Assembly: GCF_964340395.1 (NCBI RefSeq)
Contig: NC_135557.1
Coordinates: 3,372,216 to 3,436,215, forward strand
Source of the DNA: Glandiceps talaboti
Lineage: Eukaryota > Hemichordata > Enteropneusta > Spengelidae
Direction: 5' to 3'
Length of the DNA: 64,000 nucleotides
A model generated the notes under the pieces. That model saw only the letters and a program-made list of their open reading frames with translations. It did not search any database and was not told the origin of the DNA. The position numbers and the translations under genes were made by a program. Shown here piece by piece: positions 13,501 through 25,559 of the stretch (the stretch's first letter is position 1; each line of letters opens with the position of its first letter).

Positions 13501-16500
13501 GAAAGAGTCGTCAATATTCATGACTCCTAATTGTCTATTACCTGCAGTGAAAGGGTCATCAATATTCATGACTCCTAAGTGCTTATTACCTGCAGTGAAA
13601 GGGTTGTCAATATTCATAACTCCTAAGTGCCTATTACCTGCAGTGAAAGAGTCGTCAATATTCATGACTCCTAATTGTCTATTACCTGCAGTGAAAGGGT
13701 CGTCAATATTCATGACTCCTAAGTGCCTATTACATGCAGTGAAAGGGTTGTCAATATTCATAACTCCTAAGTGCCTATTACCTGCAGTGAAAGAGTCATC
13801 AATATTCATGACTCCTAAGTGCCTATTACCTGCAGTGAAAGGGTTGTCAATATTCATAACTCCTAAGTGCCTATTACTTGCAGTGAAAGGGTCATCAATA
13901 TTCATGACTCCTAATTGTCTATTACTTGCAGTGAAAGGGTTGTCAATATTCATAACTCCTAAGTGCCTATTACTTGCAGTGAAAGGGTTGTCAATATTCA
14001 TAACTCCTAATTGTCTATTACCTGCAGTGAAAGGGTTGTCAATATTCATAACTCCTAAGTGCCTATTACCTGCAGTGAAAGGGTTGTCAATATTCATAAC
14101 TCCTAAGTGCCTATTACCTGCAGTGAAAGGGTTGTCAATATTCATGACTCCTAAGTGCCTATTACCTGCAGTAAAAGGGTTGTCAATATTCATGACTCCT
14201 AAGTGCCTATTACCTGCAGTGAAAGGGTTGTCAATATTCATGACTCCTAAGTGCCTATTACCTGCAGTGAAAGGGTTGTCAATATTCATGACTCCTAAGT
14301 GCCTATTACCTGCAGTGAAAGGGTTGTCAATATTCATGACTCCTAAGTGCCTATTACCTGCAGTGAAAGGGTTGTCAATATTCATGACTCCTAATTGCCT
14401 ATTACCTGCAGTGAAAGAGTCGTCAATATTTATGACTCCTAATTGTCTATTACCTGCAGTGAAATGGTCATCAATATTTATGACTCCTAATTGTCTATTA
14501 CCCGCAGTGAAAGAGTCGTCAATATTTATGACTCCTAATTGTCTATTACCTGCAGTGAAAGGGTCGTCAACATTTATGACTCCTAATTGCCTATTACCTA
14601 CAGTGAAAGGGTTGTCAATATTTATGACTCCTAATTGTCTATTACCTGCAGTGAAAGGGTCGTCAATATTTATGACTCCTAATTGTCTATTACCTGCAGT
14701 GAAAAGGTTGTCAATATTCATGTCTCCATATTGTCTATTACCTGCAGTGAAAGAGTCATCAATATTCATGACTCCTGAGTGTCTATTACCTGCAGTGAAA
14801 GGGTCGTCAATATTCATAACTCCTAAGTGCCTATTACCTGCAGTGAAAGGGTCATCAATATTCATGACTCCTAAGTGTCTATTACTTGCAGTGAAAGAGT
14901 CGTCAATATTCATAACTCCTAATTGTCTATTACCTGCAGTGAAAGGGTCATCAATATTCATGACTCCTAATTGTCTATTACCTGCAGTGAAAGAGTTGTC
15001 AATATTCATAACTCCTAATTGTCTATTACTTGCAGTGAAAGGGTCATCAATATTCATGTCTCCTAAGTGTCTATTACTTGCAGTGAAAGAGTCGTCAATA
15101 TTCATGACTCCTAATTGTCTATTACCTGCAGTGAAAGGGTCATCAATATTCATGACTCCTAATTGTCTATTACTTGCAGTGAAAGGGTCATCAATATTCA
15201 TAACTCCTAAGTGCCTATTACCTGCAGTGAAAGGGTCATCAATATTCATGACTCCTAAGTGTCTATTACTTGCAGTGAAAGAGTCGTCAATATTCATAAC
15301 TCCTAATTGTCTATTACCTGCAGTGAAAGGGTCATCAATATTCATGACTCCTGAGTCCCTATTACCTGCAGTGAAAGGGTTGTCAATATTTATGACTCCT
15401 AAGTGCCTATTACCTGCAGTGAAAGGGTCATCAATATTTATGACTCCTAATTGTCTATTACCTGCAGTGAAAGGGTCGTCAATATTCATGACTCCTAAGT
15501 GCCTATTACCTGCAGTGAAATGGTCGTCTATATTCATAACTCCTAAGTGCCTATTACCTGCAGTGAAAGGGTCGTCAATATTCATGTCTCCTAATTGTCT
15601 ATTACCTGCAGCGAAAGGGTCATCAATATTCATGACTCCTAATTGTCTATTACCTGCAGTGAAAGGGTCATCAATATTCATGACTCCCAATTGTCTATTA
15701 CCTGCAGTGAAAGGGTCGTCAATATTCATGACTCCTAATTGTCTATTACTTGCAGTGAAAGGGTTGTCAATATTCATGACTCCTAAGTGCTTATTACCTG
15801 CAGCGAAAGGGTTGTCAATACGCATTACTCCTAAGTGCCTATTACCTGCAGTGAAAGAGTCATCAATATGCATGACTCCTAAGTGCCTATTACATGCAGT
15901 GAAAGGGTCGTCAATATTCATGACTCCTAAGTGCCTATTACATGCAGTGAAAGAGTCATCAATATTCATGACTCCTAAGTGCCTATTACATGCAGTGAAA
16001 GGGTCATCAATATTCATGACTCCTAAGTGCTTATTACCTGCAGTGAAAGAGTCATCAATATTCATGACTCCTAAGTGCCTATTACATGCAGTGAAAGGGT
16101 CGTCAATATTCATGACTCCTAAGTGCCTATTACCTGCAGTGAAATGGTCGTCAATATTCATGACTCCTAAGTGCCTATTACCTGCAGTGAAAGAGTCATC
16201 AATATTCATGACTCCTAATTGTCTATTACCTGCAGTGAAAGGGTCATCAATATTCATAACTCCTAAGTGCCTATTACCTGCAGTGAAAGGGTTGTCAATA
16301 TTCATAACTCCTAAGTGCCTATTACCTGCAGTGAAAGGGTTGTCAATATTCATAACTCCTAAGTGCTTATTACCTGCAGTGAAAGGGTCGTTAATATTCA
16401 TGACTCCTAATTGTCTATTACCTGCAGTGAAAGGGTTGTCAATATTCATAACTCCTAAGTGCTTATTACCTGCAGTGAAAGGGTCGTCAATATTCATGAC

Positions 16501-17023
16501 TCCTAAGTGCCTATTACCTGCAGTGAAAGGGTTGTCAATATTCATAACTCCTAAGTGCTTATTACATGCAGTGAAAGAGTCATAAATATTCATGACTCCT
16601 AATTGTCTATTACCTGCAGTGAAAGGGTTGTCATTATTCATAACTCCTAAGTGCCTATTACATGCAGTGAAAGGGTCATCAATATTCATGATCCTAATTG
16701 TCTATTACCTGCAGTGAAAGGGTCGTCAATATGCATGACTCCTAAGTGCTTATTACCTGCAGTGAAATGGTCGTCAATATTCATGACTCCTAAGTGCCTA
16801 TTACCTGCAGTGAAAGAGTCATCAATATTCATGACTCCTGAGTGCCTATTACCTGCAGTGAAAGGGTCGTCAATATGCATGACTCCTAAGTGCCTATTAC
16901 CTGCAGTGAAAGGGTCGTCAATATGCATGACTCCTGAGTGCTTATTACCTGCAGCGAAAGTGTCGTCAATATTCATGACCCTAAGTGCCTATTACATGCA
17001 GTGAAAGGGTTGCGAATATTCAT
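1534..17023. repeat. 48-bp minisatellite, about 323 copies (15.5 kb)
   Basis: Uninterrupted tandem array of a 48-bp unit. The plus-strand unit contains ATGACTCCTAA, CTATTACCTGCAG and TCATCAATATTC; read on the minus strand it would encode MNIDDPFTAGNRHLGV. Units vary at a few positions: T/C in the AAKTGYC segment, GGG/GAG/TGG before TCATC or TTGTC, and CCTG/CATG/CTTG before CAG. Single-base deletions fall near 3485, 3909, 5636, 7184, 16690 and 16977. Large blocks are duplicated in register. The left edge is the GAL3ST splice acceptor; the right edge fades into unique sequence after 17023. As 48 is divisible by three, both strands show very long open frames, but no start context or codon pattern supports a repeat protein. 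Confidence 0.97.
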
Positions 17024-17217
17024 TTTTCACCTTCTGCATAAACATTTCTGCTGACAATAATATTGGAAGACAAGAATATTGTTGTGTTCAGTTCACGGCT
17101 GCAGCTCCCTCCCCCCCCCCCTCCATCCTCCCCCAATATCAAATAATTATGTGTTGATAGTTTATGACGATACTAGTCATGTCCATACCTATAAAGCTTC
17201 ATTACCTTATTTTTCAG
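17024..17217 (+). other. Spacer upstream of HYKK exon, with poly-C tract
   Basis: Unique sequence between the 48-bp array and the first visible HYKK exon, with a C-rich stretch around 17106-17135 and a polypyrimidine run ending TTATTTTTCAG at 17217, the exon's acceptor. Nothing resembles the N-terminal HYKK exons. Confidence 0.5.
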
Positions 17218-17345
17218 GAACCTACATACATTCCATACGTCTACTGTCATTCCTACCTGGAGTGATTTACAAAAATGCCGAATTGACCCCTGACCTCTGT
17301 TACCAGGGTGGTAAACACATTGCAAGTATAGATGTTGCACTGAAA
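17218..17345 (+). CDS. HYKK: HYKK exon: N-lobe/linker segment
   Basis: Begins after TTTTTCAG with two bases of a split codon and ends AAA|GTAAGT in phase 0. It encodes TYIHSIRLLSFLPG and then DLCYQGGKHIASIDVALK, matching the strand and helix that precede the catalytic lobe. Confidence 0.85.
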
Positions 17346-17671
17346 GTAAGTACAACTGTTACCATGACAACTACTACTACAACACTAACTGTAATCCTAA
17401 CCATAATGCAACTCTTAGTATCCTACCCTTTACCACCAGAGTATAATCTAATATTCAAATGTATTTTGTATTTTATTTCCCCTCGCTACTTGTTTGGATT
17501 AGAACTGTTGGGGAAGCAATTCAGTTGATTTACTCGATTCATTTTCGAATCAAGTGTAGTTAAAAATAAAATTACATTAAGTGCGGACTGTGAACGATTT
17601 TAAATAGCTAGAAGTTTGTATTCAATGTCTTATGCCATTTTCAACAATTTATTAAGAAATGGCAAATAGAT

Positions 17672-17733
<62 letters not shown>

Positions 17734-19061
17734 GCTTTAAACTGGCAAAGTTTTAGTATGGCTATCTCTCACAATTTACAGTGATAATTGAAGCGGTGAA
17801 TGTGCATCAACTTATTTACATAAAGTCTGATGTTACCGTATTATAATTTGCGGGAATATTTAGATAAAGAGATAACACTTGTTACTTATCATCTCTTTGA
17901 AGGATTTTAAACATGAAGGCTTCAATCGACCAAACTTTCTTTGGTCCCTTCACAACGTACCAATCCTTGACAAATATATCCATGTCTTTGAGGAGGAAGA
18001 CAAACAGACAATTCTAAAGTTGGTCATCACTGCTTTTAAGGAGAAAGTTATACCAAACTATAATAAATTGTCAAAAGGTAAGACTTTGAATCTTCTTGAT
18101 GTTATAACGATACAACTGTAACTGATAACACTGAATGTTTAAGTATATACATTACAATAGACTCAGATCAAGTCGTATGTATTCTTTCATTATATATGAT
18201 TTTTCCAATGTCAAAACAGGTTTGCAAATTTTCCATTGGTTAAAATGGACTTCATAATCACACCTGACTGTAAATCAGTCTATATGTCTGACTGATTGAC
18301 TGTCTGTTTATTAGTCTGTCTCTCTCTCACACATTCAATTTCACACACTTCCTATATAATGATAACCCATGTTTATAGACATTAATATTTCTATTATATG
18401 TGCATACAAAAGCCAATAACAGTTAAATAAAGCGATGATAAATATAAGTTTTTGCTTCGACATTATTTTTTTCGTCATAGAAGAATTATATATAGTTTTG
18501 TTCATTATGATAATGGTAGACAGGCGGACGCAATTGTTAGATATGATTTTTGATGTGATTTGCAAATCAAAAAGGGTTGTCTAATCTTCTTCTTATACAC
18601 TTTCAGGTACGATTCATGGTGACTACAATGACAGTAATATACTAGTCAACGCTACAGTCCAGTCTTCAAAGGAACATGGTACCAAGATGACCAAATATGA
18701 AATAACAGGAATGTTAGATTTTCACGACCTTTCCTACAGTTATTATCTTTTTGAAATTGCAATTGCGCTGGCTTACACAATGGTTGAAAGTAAAGATCCG
18801 TTATTATCCGGTGGTCATATGCTGGCGGGCTATCTTTCCGGGTTCAATCTGTCTGGCTTAGAGAAGGAGCTGTTGTACTATTGTGTTGCCAGTCGAATTG
18901 CTCAGAGTCTCACTTATGGAATGTTTACCTTTAAACTCCATCCATACAACACTTATGCTCTTAACACTCAGAAATCTGGATGGGATGTTTTAAAGATGTT
19001 ATGGAAAATTCCAAATGTGGAAGTGCAAGAAAAATGGGAGGACATTATTCGATCACACTAA
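17218..19061 (+). CDS. HYKK: Hydroxylysine kinase (HYKK/AGPHD1), last three exons
   Basis: Three plus-strand exons (17218-17345, 17903-18077, 18607-19061), with AG acceptors, GT donors and compatible phases, encode the C-terminal two thirds of a hydroxylysine kinase. This aminoglycoside-phosphotransferase-fold enzyme uses GTP to phosphorylate 5-hydroxylysine in the breakdown of collagen-derived lysine. Family segments: IRLLSFLPG; FNRPNFLWSLHNVPILDKY; catalytic loop HGDYNDSNILV (usually HGDLNDHN); metal-binding region ILDF-GD seen here as MLDFHDLSYSYY; then FEIAIALAYTMVESKDP, GGHMLAGY, CVASRIAQSL and KSGWDVL before TAA at 19059. Upstream exons encoding about 140 N-terminal residues are absent between the array and 17218, and also left of the array. 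No frameshift or stop breaks the three exons, so a real gene with distant 5' exons is likelier than a pseudogene. Confidence 0.88.
17674..17732. repeat. (TG)n microsatellite in HYKK intron
   Basis: About 29 uninterrupted TG dinucleotides between the first two visible HYKK exons. Confidence 0.95.
17903..18077 (+). CDS. HYKK: HYKK exon: helical segment before the catalytic loop
   Basis: Acceptor TCTTTGAAG, donor AAAG|GTAAGA, ending with one base of a split Gly codon. It encodes DFKHEGFNRPNFLWSLHNV and an acidic helix FEEEDKQTILKLV, typical of HYKK. Confidence 0.85.
18607..19061 (+). CDS. HYKK: HYKK terminal exon: catalytic lobe and stop
   Basis: Acceptor ACTTTCAG; carries HGDYNDSN, LDFHD and the C-terminal helices to the TAA at 19059-19061. 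Candidate poly(A) signals follow at 19221-19226 and 19867-19872. Confidence 0.88.
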
Positions 19062-19866
19062 AGGTGAATTTCACTCAAATATCAACTTGACTTGGGTATT
19101 GATTTATGCCACTTATTGCATTGGCAGACCATTGGTATAACTTTAAGTAAGGGTGACCTTTTTTTCTTTTTTGTTTGTTTCTCATCTCCAGTGGAATAGT
19201 CAGGCGGGGCGGGCGGGCGAAATAAAAAAAAGGGGGCAAGGAAAAAAAATCTGAATTTTTTGCAGTTCTATTCTCTGTCCTTTCTGTCCTGTCAGTCTCT
19301 CTACAACTTATTTTCTCTTCTCTTTATTGCATCCTTGTTACAGGTCGATCTCTTTCCTTCATTGTAGCAAGGTTGACAAGTCCGTAGAACAACTTTGTAA
19401 GAAGTTGAATACTTATCATCCTGATGGATGTATATCTGTAGCCATGAACTATTGTATGATTTTATCAGGAGTACTAATACATTCGTCCTATTAATCAAAG
19501 TGGCATTGACATCGCTAGGAATTTTTTCAAGTTATCCAATTTGAATTTTAGTATGTAACTTTTTGAAACAATTGCGTGATTGTCATCTAATGAATTTTCA
19601 TTATTATAAATCATTACTTATATGAAACATTTTTCTTCAGTGTGAACTTGTCAAAATAATCCACCAAAATACTTTAAGCATGGTCACACCATGTATTTGG
19701 TATGTAATTAGTTTTTGTTTCAAATGTCTACATTTATGTTCATTTAAAGTACTACTCAACATTATCGCTACACTGACTACAGTTCCTTCCCCTAGGTACA
19801 AGTCTTGACAATAACTGACAGTGACCCTTTGGTAGAAACAATAATTGATAAACAGATTATAGAGTG

Positions 19867-19872
19867 AATAAA
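19867..19872 (+). promoter_or_regulatory. HYKK: Candidate HYKK poly(A) signal
   Basis: AATAAA about 800 bases past the HYKK stop. An earlier AATAAA at 19221-19226, inside a G/C-rich then A-rich stretch, is an alternative. Confidence 0.35.
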
Positions 19873-20532
19873 TCTGTTTGATGAACTTATTCTAGAGTCT
19901 ATCTCACTTCGTTTGAGTCTAATATGAAAACATATATATATTATAGTCTGTTTGGATTTACATGGTTTTCGACTCCAAGTTGAGTAACTCTGATATTATA
20001 ATGTTTAGAAATATTAAGTTGGATTATATAATCAATGTTAATTTAAGAGCATTGGATATCGTATAAAGTTATTGTGTTGATTAAGACATGGTGGAGAAAT
20101 GCGTTAGGATAGATGAAACAAGGCATTTTGTTAATAATGTATAACACTCCTTCTATAACGTTGGCATATTTACCTTTCTTAAAATAGATTATGTCAGATA
20201 TATCGTTGAAGGTAAAAGTCTTGTATTGGGTCTATTTATTTGATAAGATTGCTATTCGAGTGATTCGCGGATGCAATCGACTAGTCAGTAACTTGTTAAA
20301 ACTTAATCGGGAAATTCCTGTTGGGAACTGTATCTCTAGATGACAAGGTCTAACAGCTGTACAAAGCTCGACGTAGTAATGACAGTTCAATCAATTTTAA
20401 TGACGGTTCACTAGGATATATCTACTTTATTCTTCACTCTGAGCTGTGTAACTTTGCTCTTGTCATGTTTTTGACTTGGCCTTAATATTATATTTAATGT
20501 GGAAATTGAGAAATTTAAATATTGTGCTACAG

Positions 20533-20667
20533 ATCTTACTGGCCATAGGAGCGGGGCGCATCAAATTCCCAACGCCAACGTCAGCACATGACTCTGTGCA
20601 GGTTACAAGTTATGTTGAAAATGTTATTGAAGGTCTGTGTCTTGCTGCCCTAGGGTTAATTAAAATG
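20533..20667 (+). CDS. Candidate orphan exon (45 codons)
   Basis: Between a good acceptor (TATTGTGCTACAG) and a good donor (AAAATG|GTATGT) lie 135 bases, phase 0 at both ends, with a locally higher GC content. The translation includes LLAIGAGRIKFPTPTSAHD and VTSYVENVIEGLCLAALGL. I do not recognise the family. It could be an exon of an unseen plus-strand gene or a chance open stretch. Confidence 0.25.
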
Positions 20668-21373
20668 GTATGTTTAAACAATACTGTCGAAAGCTAATGT
20701 TTACGTCTATAGATCACAAAGGTCAGCCTGCTGAAATGGTATTACTATGACGTACGCAATGTAATTGTAGTAAGGTAGTAACTGCTAAAAGCAACTGTTC
20801 CATTCATGAACATCCCTTGGATAATTACCTCATTCTTAAAAGAATAGTGTAGTAGACAGCCGCATACTTGGAATACCAGACGAAACTGACGCACTGCCAC
20901 ATAATTTAATTAGGGATGATGGTAATGCTAAATAGTCGAGTAATGATAATGACACCTCGCGTCAACCAACCAACTGACTGTACTACAATGCAGATGGTAT
21001 TTCTTCTCTCGACATGGAACCTTGCCCCTCACGCTAGCATTAGTTTACGATTTGATTTTATTGCCTCTTGGACATTCTTTATTAAGGTTTTGAAATATGA
21101 TGATACGTATTTTGATAACTTTGGAGTGGTTTTGAAGTTACTGTGATATTTCAGATTTTGAAGACATAATATAGAAGTCCATTTAATTATTCAATTTTAT
21201 TGATAAATAAGCTAGACAAGTGCACTTTTATTAATTAAGATAATTAAGATGAATAAGTAAACTTTGTGTGTGATTTTTAAACATTATAGAATGAATTTTA
21301 TCATTTTACGGATAATTTGAAAACCTTTTTAACCATCTTACGACATTTAGAGACTTTCATTTTCTATGTAATC

Positions 21374-21406
<33 letters not shown>

Positions 21407-22639
21407 AACAACAAAACTCTTCAAAAAAATACTTGACCGACTTTTTCTATCCTTCGATCACATTTTGCCTTACACCGAGTGCCTTTGAATTTTGAATTTT
21501 ACTCAAATTGTTAAAATTGTCTATACCTTTCATTACTTCATCATTGGTTTCCTTAATTACTTTCTTTTCAATTTCAATTGCTTGTTTTGAGGACAAAACA
21601 CTATGGAGACGGGGGTGGGTTACAAAGTATATAATTGTATTATAAACAAATAGTAATTGTATCTAGGCTACCCGACCGTGTGAGGTCTAATTGATTAATG
21701 AGATAGTAATACGAGCTAGGCCATGTTATTACTTGTAATTAAGTGAATGTTGTAAGTGTCACTATAAGTGATAAATCACAACTTTTAATGAATTCAACTA
21801 TAGTAGAAAAGGGTATTTTCAAAACTGTTTATCTCTGTGTTTAAATTAACTGTAGTTCATAAACACTTCCTAAATAAGGAAAAGAATTGAAGTTTATTGT
21901 AAACATGTTATTTACTGACCATATTTGTATTACGGAATGAAGCTTTGAATTTGAATAAAATGTGAATGGAGGGTGTATGCTGGAAGGCCAACTGATACGA
22001 AAGAGATCTGGTGGGGCAGCAGGAGAGCAACACGTCTTTAACGTACGGTGACTGATCTGCATCGTAGAAGGCATACTACGGAGAACTAATTGTTTCTATC
22101 TAGTCTGAACTGCTGTAAATGATGGAAAACGAATCCAAAGCTCTCGTATTGTTGGTTTGAGCATACACCATCTTCACCAAAAGTAATATGTTTTGAGTGC
22201 TTGTGAGTTTATCCACTGAATACGTGTCCTGAGATTCTGGTACCTCTGAGATAGACTGTGTGCGTCTGAGATTACAACTTGAATTTGGTCAATAGCTATC
22301 ACCATAAAAGACAAGTCGGTAACAATAACATTACTTGTATATTACAACCAGCATTGGTTTTGTATAGACACATATATCATACAAACTACATTGTTTTGCA
22401 AACTTTTCGACAATGACAAGTTATAAATTGAATATTATTTAAATAACACTAATGAAAATAAGACTAGCAACCATAACATAAGACTAGCAACCATAAAATA
22501 TGACTCAGACTGTAAATGTAATAATTATAATAAGGGGTTTGCGTTAACGCGTTATTCCACGTCCGGGACGCAATGCATTTGAATGGGACCCCGCGCGGAG
22601 TGGGAGAAGACGTGTCGAAACCCCGTAGCGTATAAATCC
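20668..22639. other. Gene-poor stretch with (AAC)n
   Basis: AT-rich sequence with an (AAC)n microsatellite at 21373-21414. Short open frames here lack splice context or recognisable similarity. I see no gene. Confidence 0.4.
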
Positions 22640-22667
22640 AGAGCTAGTAGTGACGGTGCAGCAGTGA

Positions 22668-23515
22668 TAGTCCATGGGCCAGAGGGGTTACCGTGCACCC
22701 CCCCCCCCCCCCCGCCCCCACAAACCTCCAACATAGGTATTTTTTGTTCATTGGAGTCTACTGAATGAGAAACAAAATGTTAACAGTTAACATTTTGTGA
22801 TGCACTACTAGTTTGGTCTCGATTTCAAATTACATGTACGTCACAGAATGGCTTCCAAAGGTTGAGGGTAGGAGTAACACATTGTCTTCCATACGACACA
22901 TGCAAGCACGGACTGTATTATCCAATATATATTTGGAAAGCTTAGAAAATTTCCTTTCTAATGATATAATGTTTGCCATATATATGCCTAGAAATAAAAA
23001 TTTTGGAGGCTTTAAGTTGCCGATTTTTGAAAAATCGAAATTTTTTCCGCAAAATTACATAAAAACTTTCCATTCTTTTTTTAAATAACATCATCTGATA
23101 CCCATAAAGGGTGTTTGTTTATTTAGTTGAATGAGCTGAACAAGAAAAAGTAGGTTAACATTGAATATTTGTGGGTTATTAATGATTTTCTCCCATTGAA
23201 ACAATATAAGCTATTATTTTGAAATACCGACGGTAGGGGGTAGGGGTAAATTATCTTCTTCTGTGCTTTTTATTCAGCATCTTAGGAGCATACTAAGACA
23301 TTTTTCTGCTTGCTAGAGCATATATCTTTACAGAAAATATACTTTCTCTTAATAAAGAGCTTGTAATGTTGATTTTCATGCTAAAAATATCAGATTTCAG
23401 AGCATACTAATATATTTTTTCTGATTGCCAGAACATATGTCTTTACAGGAATTATACTTTCTTTGAATAAGTAACTTGTAATGTTGACATACATACCAAA
23501 GATATCCCATTTAAG
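22668..23515 (+). repeat. Foldback element, left arm
   Basis: Inverted counterpart of 25560-26282. The arm also contains an internal imperfect tandem duplication of about 110 bases (roughly 23280-23390 and 23400-23510), each copy carrying GAGCATACTAA, then ATATACTTTCT or ATTATACTTTCT, then CTTGTAATGTTGA. Confidence 0.75.
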
Positions 23516-25559
23516 GAAAATATCTTAAGATTGCTAAAGGTAAATAGGGTAGGGATAAGATGTCTTGCTATGTGCTTAGTACACAACGCCTAATCAATAC
23601 AGTAACATGCACGTGGTATATGGTTGTTAAAATACATGTTTATTTGAATTCCTAGCACATTATATGACAACAAATGCCAAATATCTGGTTTAAGGGGAGA
23701 TCGAAACACAAAGGGAGATGGCAAAGGTTAAAGATTGCGTATAACACCTGATCTATTTCGGGTTTTTAGTTTTTATTTTCAAATGTGATAAATTTTACAT
23801 TATAATTATTCAGTTTTCGCTATCCCTTTTGAAAACATATACTTTACATGTGAAAAACTGCAGAACAATAATTGCTATCCAAGCTTTTAAAGAAATATAT
23901 TTAACAAAAGTTCAAATTTTCTGTCCATCATTCAGATGTTACTTATTTTAATGATAAGTCCTAAAACTATTAAAGTGCAAGCAACATTTAGACTCTTTAC
24001 TTGAAAAAATACAGGAATTACATGTATGAGGTTTAACTTGTTAGTCATAAAATGCACGTACAGTGTAAAGCTGACATACCTTTGTGAGCCTAGGGTTTTC
24101 TCTCTTTTTGTAACCTTGGCATGGTAACTATATTTGATGGTCTAAAATTGATGCCATGACAAGCAAGGATGGTGTACTTTTGTGCATTTGGTGCGAAATT
24201 TGAAAGCAGCCAGGTACAGATGCCATTTTAAGTGATAACTGTCTTTCATGGTAACAACAAATAACACGTTTAAAGCAAAAATAAGTCAATTAAGTGGAAT
24301 ATTCCTCTGACTACTACAGTCTACCGCAATGTACCCTTGTTATGTTATACAATGCTAGTTATTTCACATATCATCTATGGACTGGAAGTATGGGAAGCAC
24401 ATACCAAACTTATTTGAATGAACTTTTTACAAAATAAAAGTGTTAAGTGCGTAATTATATTAAGTGACTGTTAGGTGTTTTCATTCTTGATGTACCTAAC
24501 AAGAACACATCTCACACATTTCATGATTTGTTTTCATCCTGGAGAACTAAATTAGTATCAGGAATGATCTATATATTCCAATAGCTACGCATAGGACAGG
24601 ACAATTAACATTATATTTGCAGGGTCAAAACTTTAGAATATTCAATTCAACTCAGTTCAATTCAATTCAATTCAATATAACTTAATGTATGTTAATTTCC
24701 CATTTTGGGGGTAAATAAAGTGGAAACAGACATAGCTATATAAAGAAAGTAAGTAAAATCAGAATGTAAAATCTATAAAACATCACACACCACAAACAGT
24801 ATCTTAAAACATCATTTAAAAGCCGCACTGCGGTTGGAATAAAGGAATGTTTGCGTTGATACTGATAGCAGGAATATTCACTGCAGGTCAGAATTCAAAT
24901 GAAAATACAAACAATATCTACACTTGTCCAGTTAGTTTCATTACCAGTAGACAACTCATCACATTCTTTCTTTCCTTTCATATATGAAAATTAGGTACTC
25001 ATGATGTTTTGAAAGCACACATATCATATATTTGAAAATATGTTTACAGGGGTTGAACTTGATTGGTTGATAGTGAACTACCTCGAATTCCCTTTTCATA
25101 GTATCATGTACTCATTTATCATTAGTACACTGTATCTTGTATATACAAGTAACACTGAAGTAAAGCACTTTGTCTATGTGCTACACTCGTTTATAGCACA
25201 CATCAAGTGTAAAAGTATACTGTTTCAATTGGTTTATTTACAAGCCTTATAGCATGTGGCCTTTGTAATGTGATCAATTAGCAAATGGAACAGTATACTT
25301 TTACACTTGATATAAACGATTGTGGTACGTACAGAAAATGCTTTATTTTGGAGTTATGGGTTGTATATAAACGTTGAGATAAACGAATAATATAACAGAT
25401 TTTATGATGAAGATCTGTAACATGTTATCAAATGAAGATGACCAAGCAGACGTTATCTTCTGTGGTCAAGTTATGTATATTTTTGGGACTTTCAAAGCCA
25501 TGTTTAAACAACTGGACGATAGCTAAAACAACAAAACCATTCTCTGTTACTGTCAGTGA
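23516..25559. other. Foldback element, unpaired centre
   Basis: AT-rich, no convincing coding region. It has a run of ATTCAATTCAACT-like pentamers near 24640-24680. A smaller inverted repeat, about 25188-25230 against 25290-25322, is built on AAGTGTAAAAGTATACTGTT. Confidence 0.5.

Noticed and set aside
7180-16689. A giant minus-strand frame of 3,169 codons (and a 3,133-codon plus-strand frame) that could be a repeat protein
   Set aside because: The unit is 48 bp, so any frame open in one unit stays open along the array; both strands show it. Indels break the minus frame several times and substitutions make stops in the plus frame, with no sign of purifying selection by eye. GAL3ST homology shows the array is intronic.
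1534-17023. A CRISPR array
   Set aside because: There are no unique spacers between repeats, only head-to-tail units, and the setting is an animal genome. The same holds for the 22-, 26-, 35/38-, 50- and 67-bp arrays.
19301-19498. A 65-codon minus-strand frame that might be an upstream GAL3ST exon
   Set aside because: It lacks the family's phosphosulfate-loop motif and has no matching splice sites; it overlaps the likely HYKK 3' UTR.
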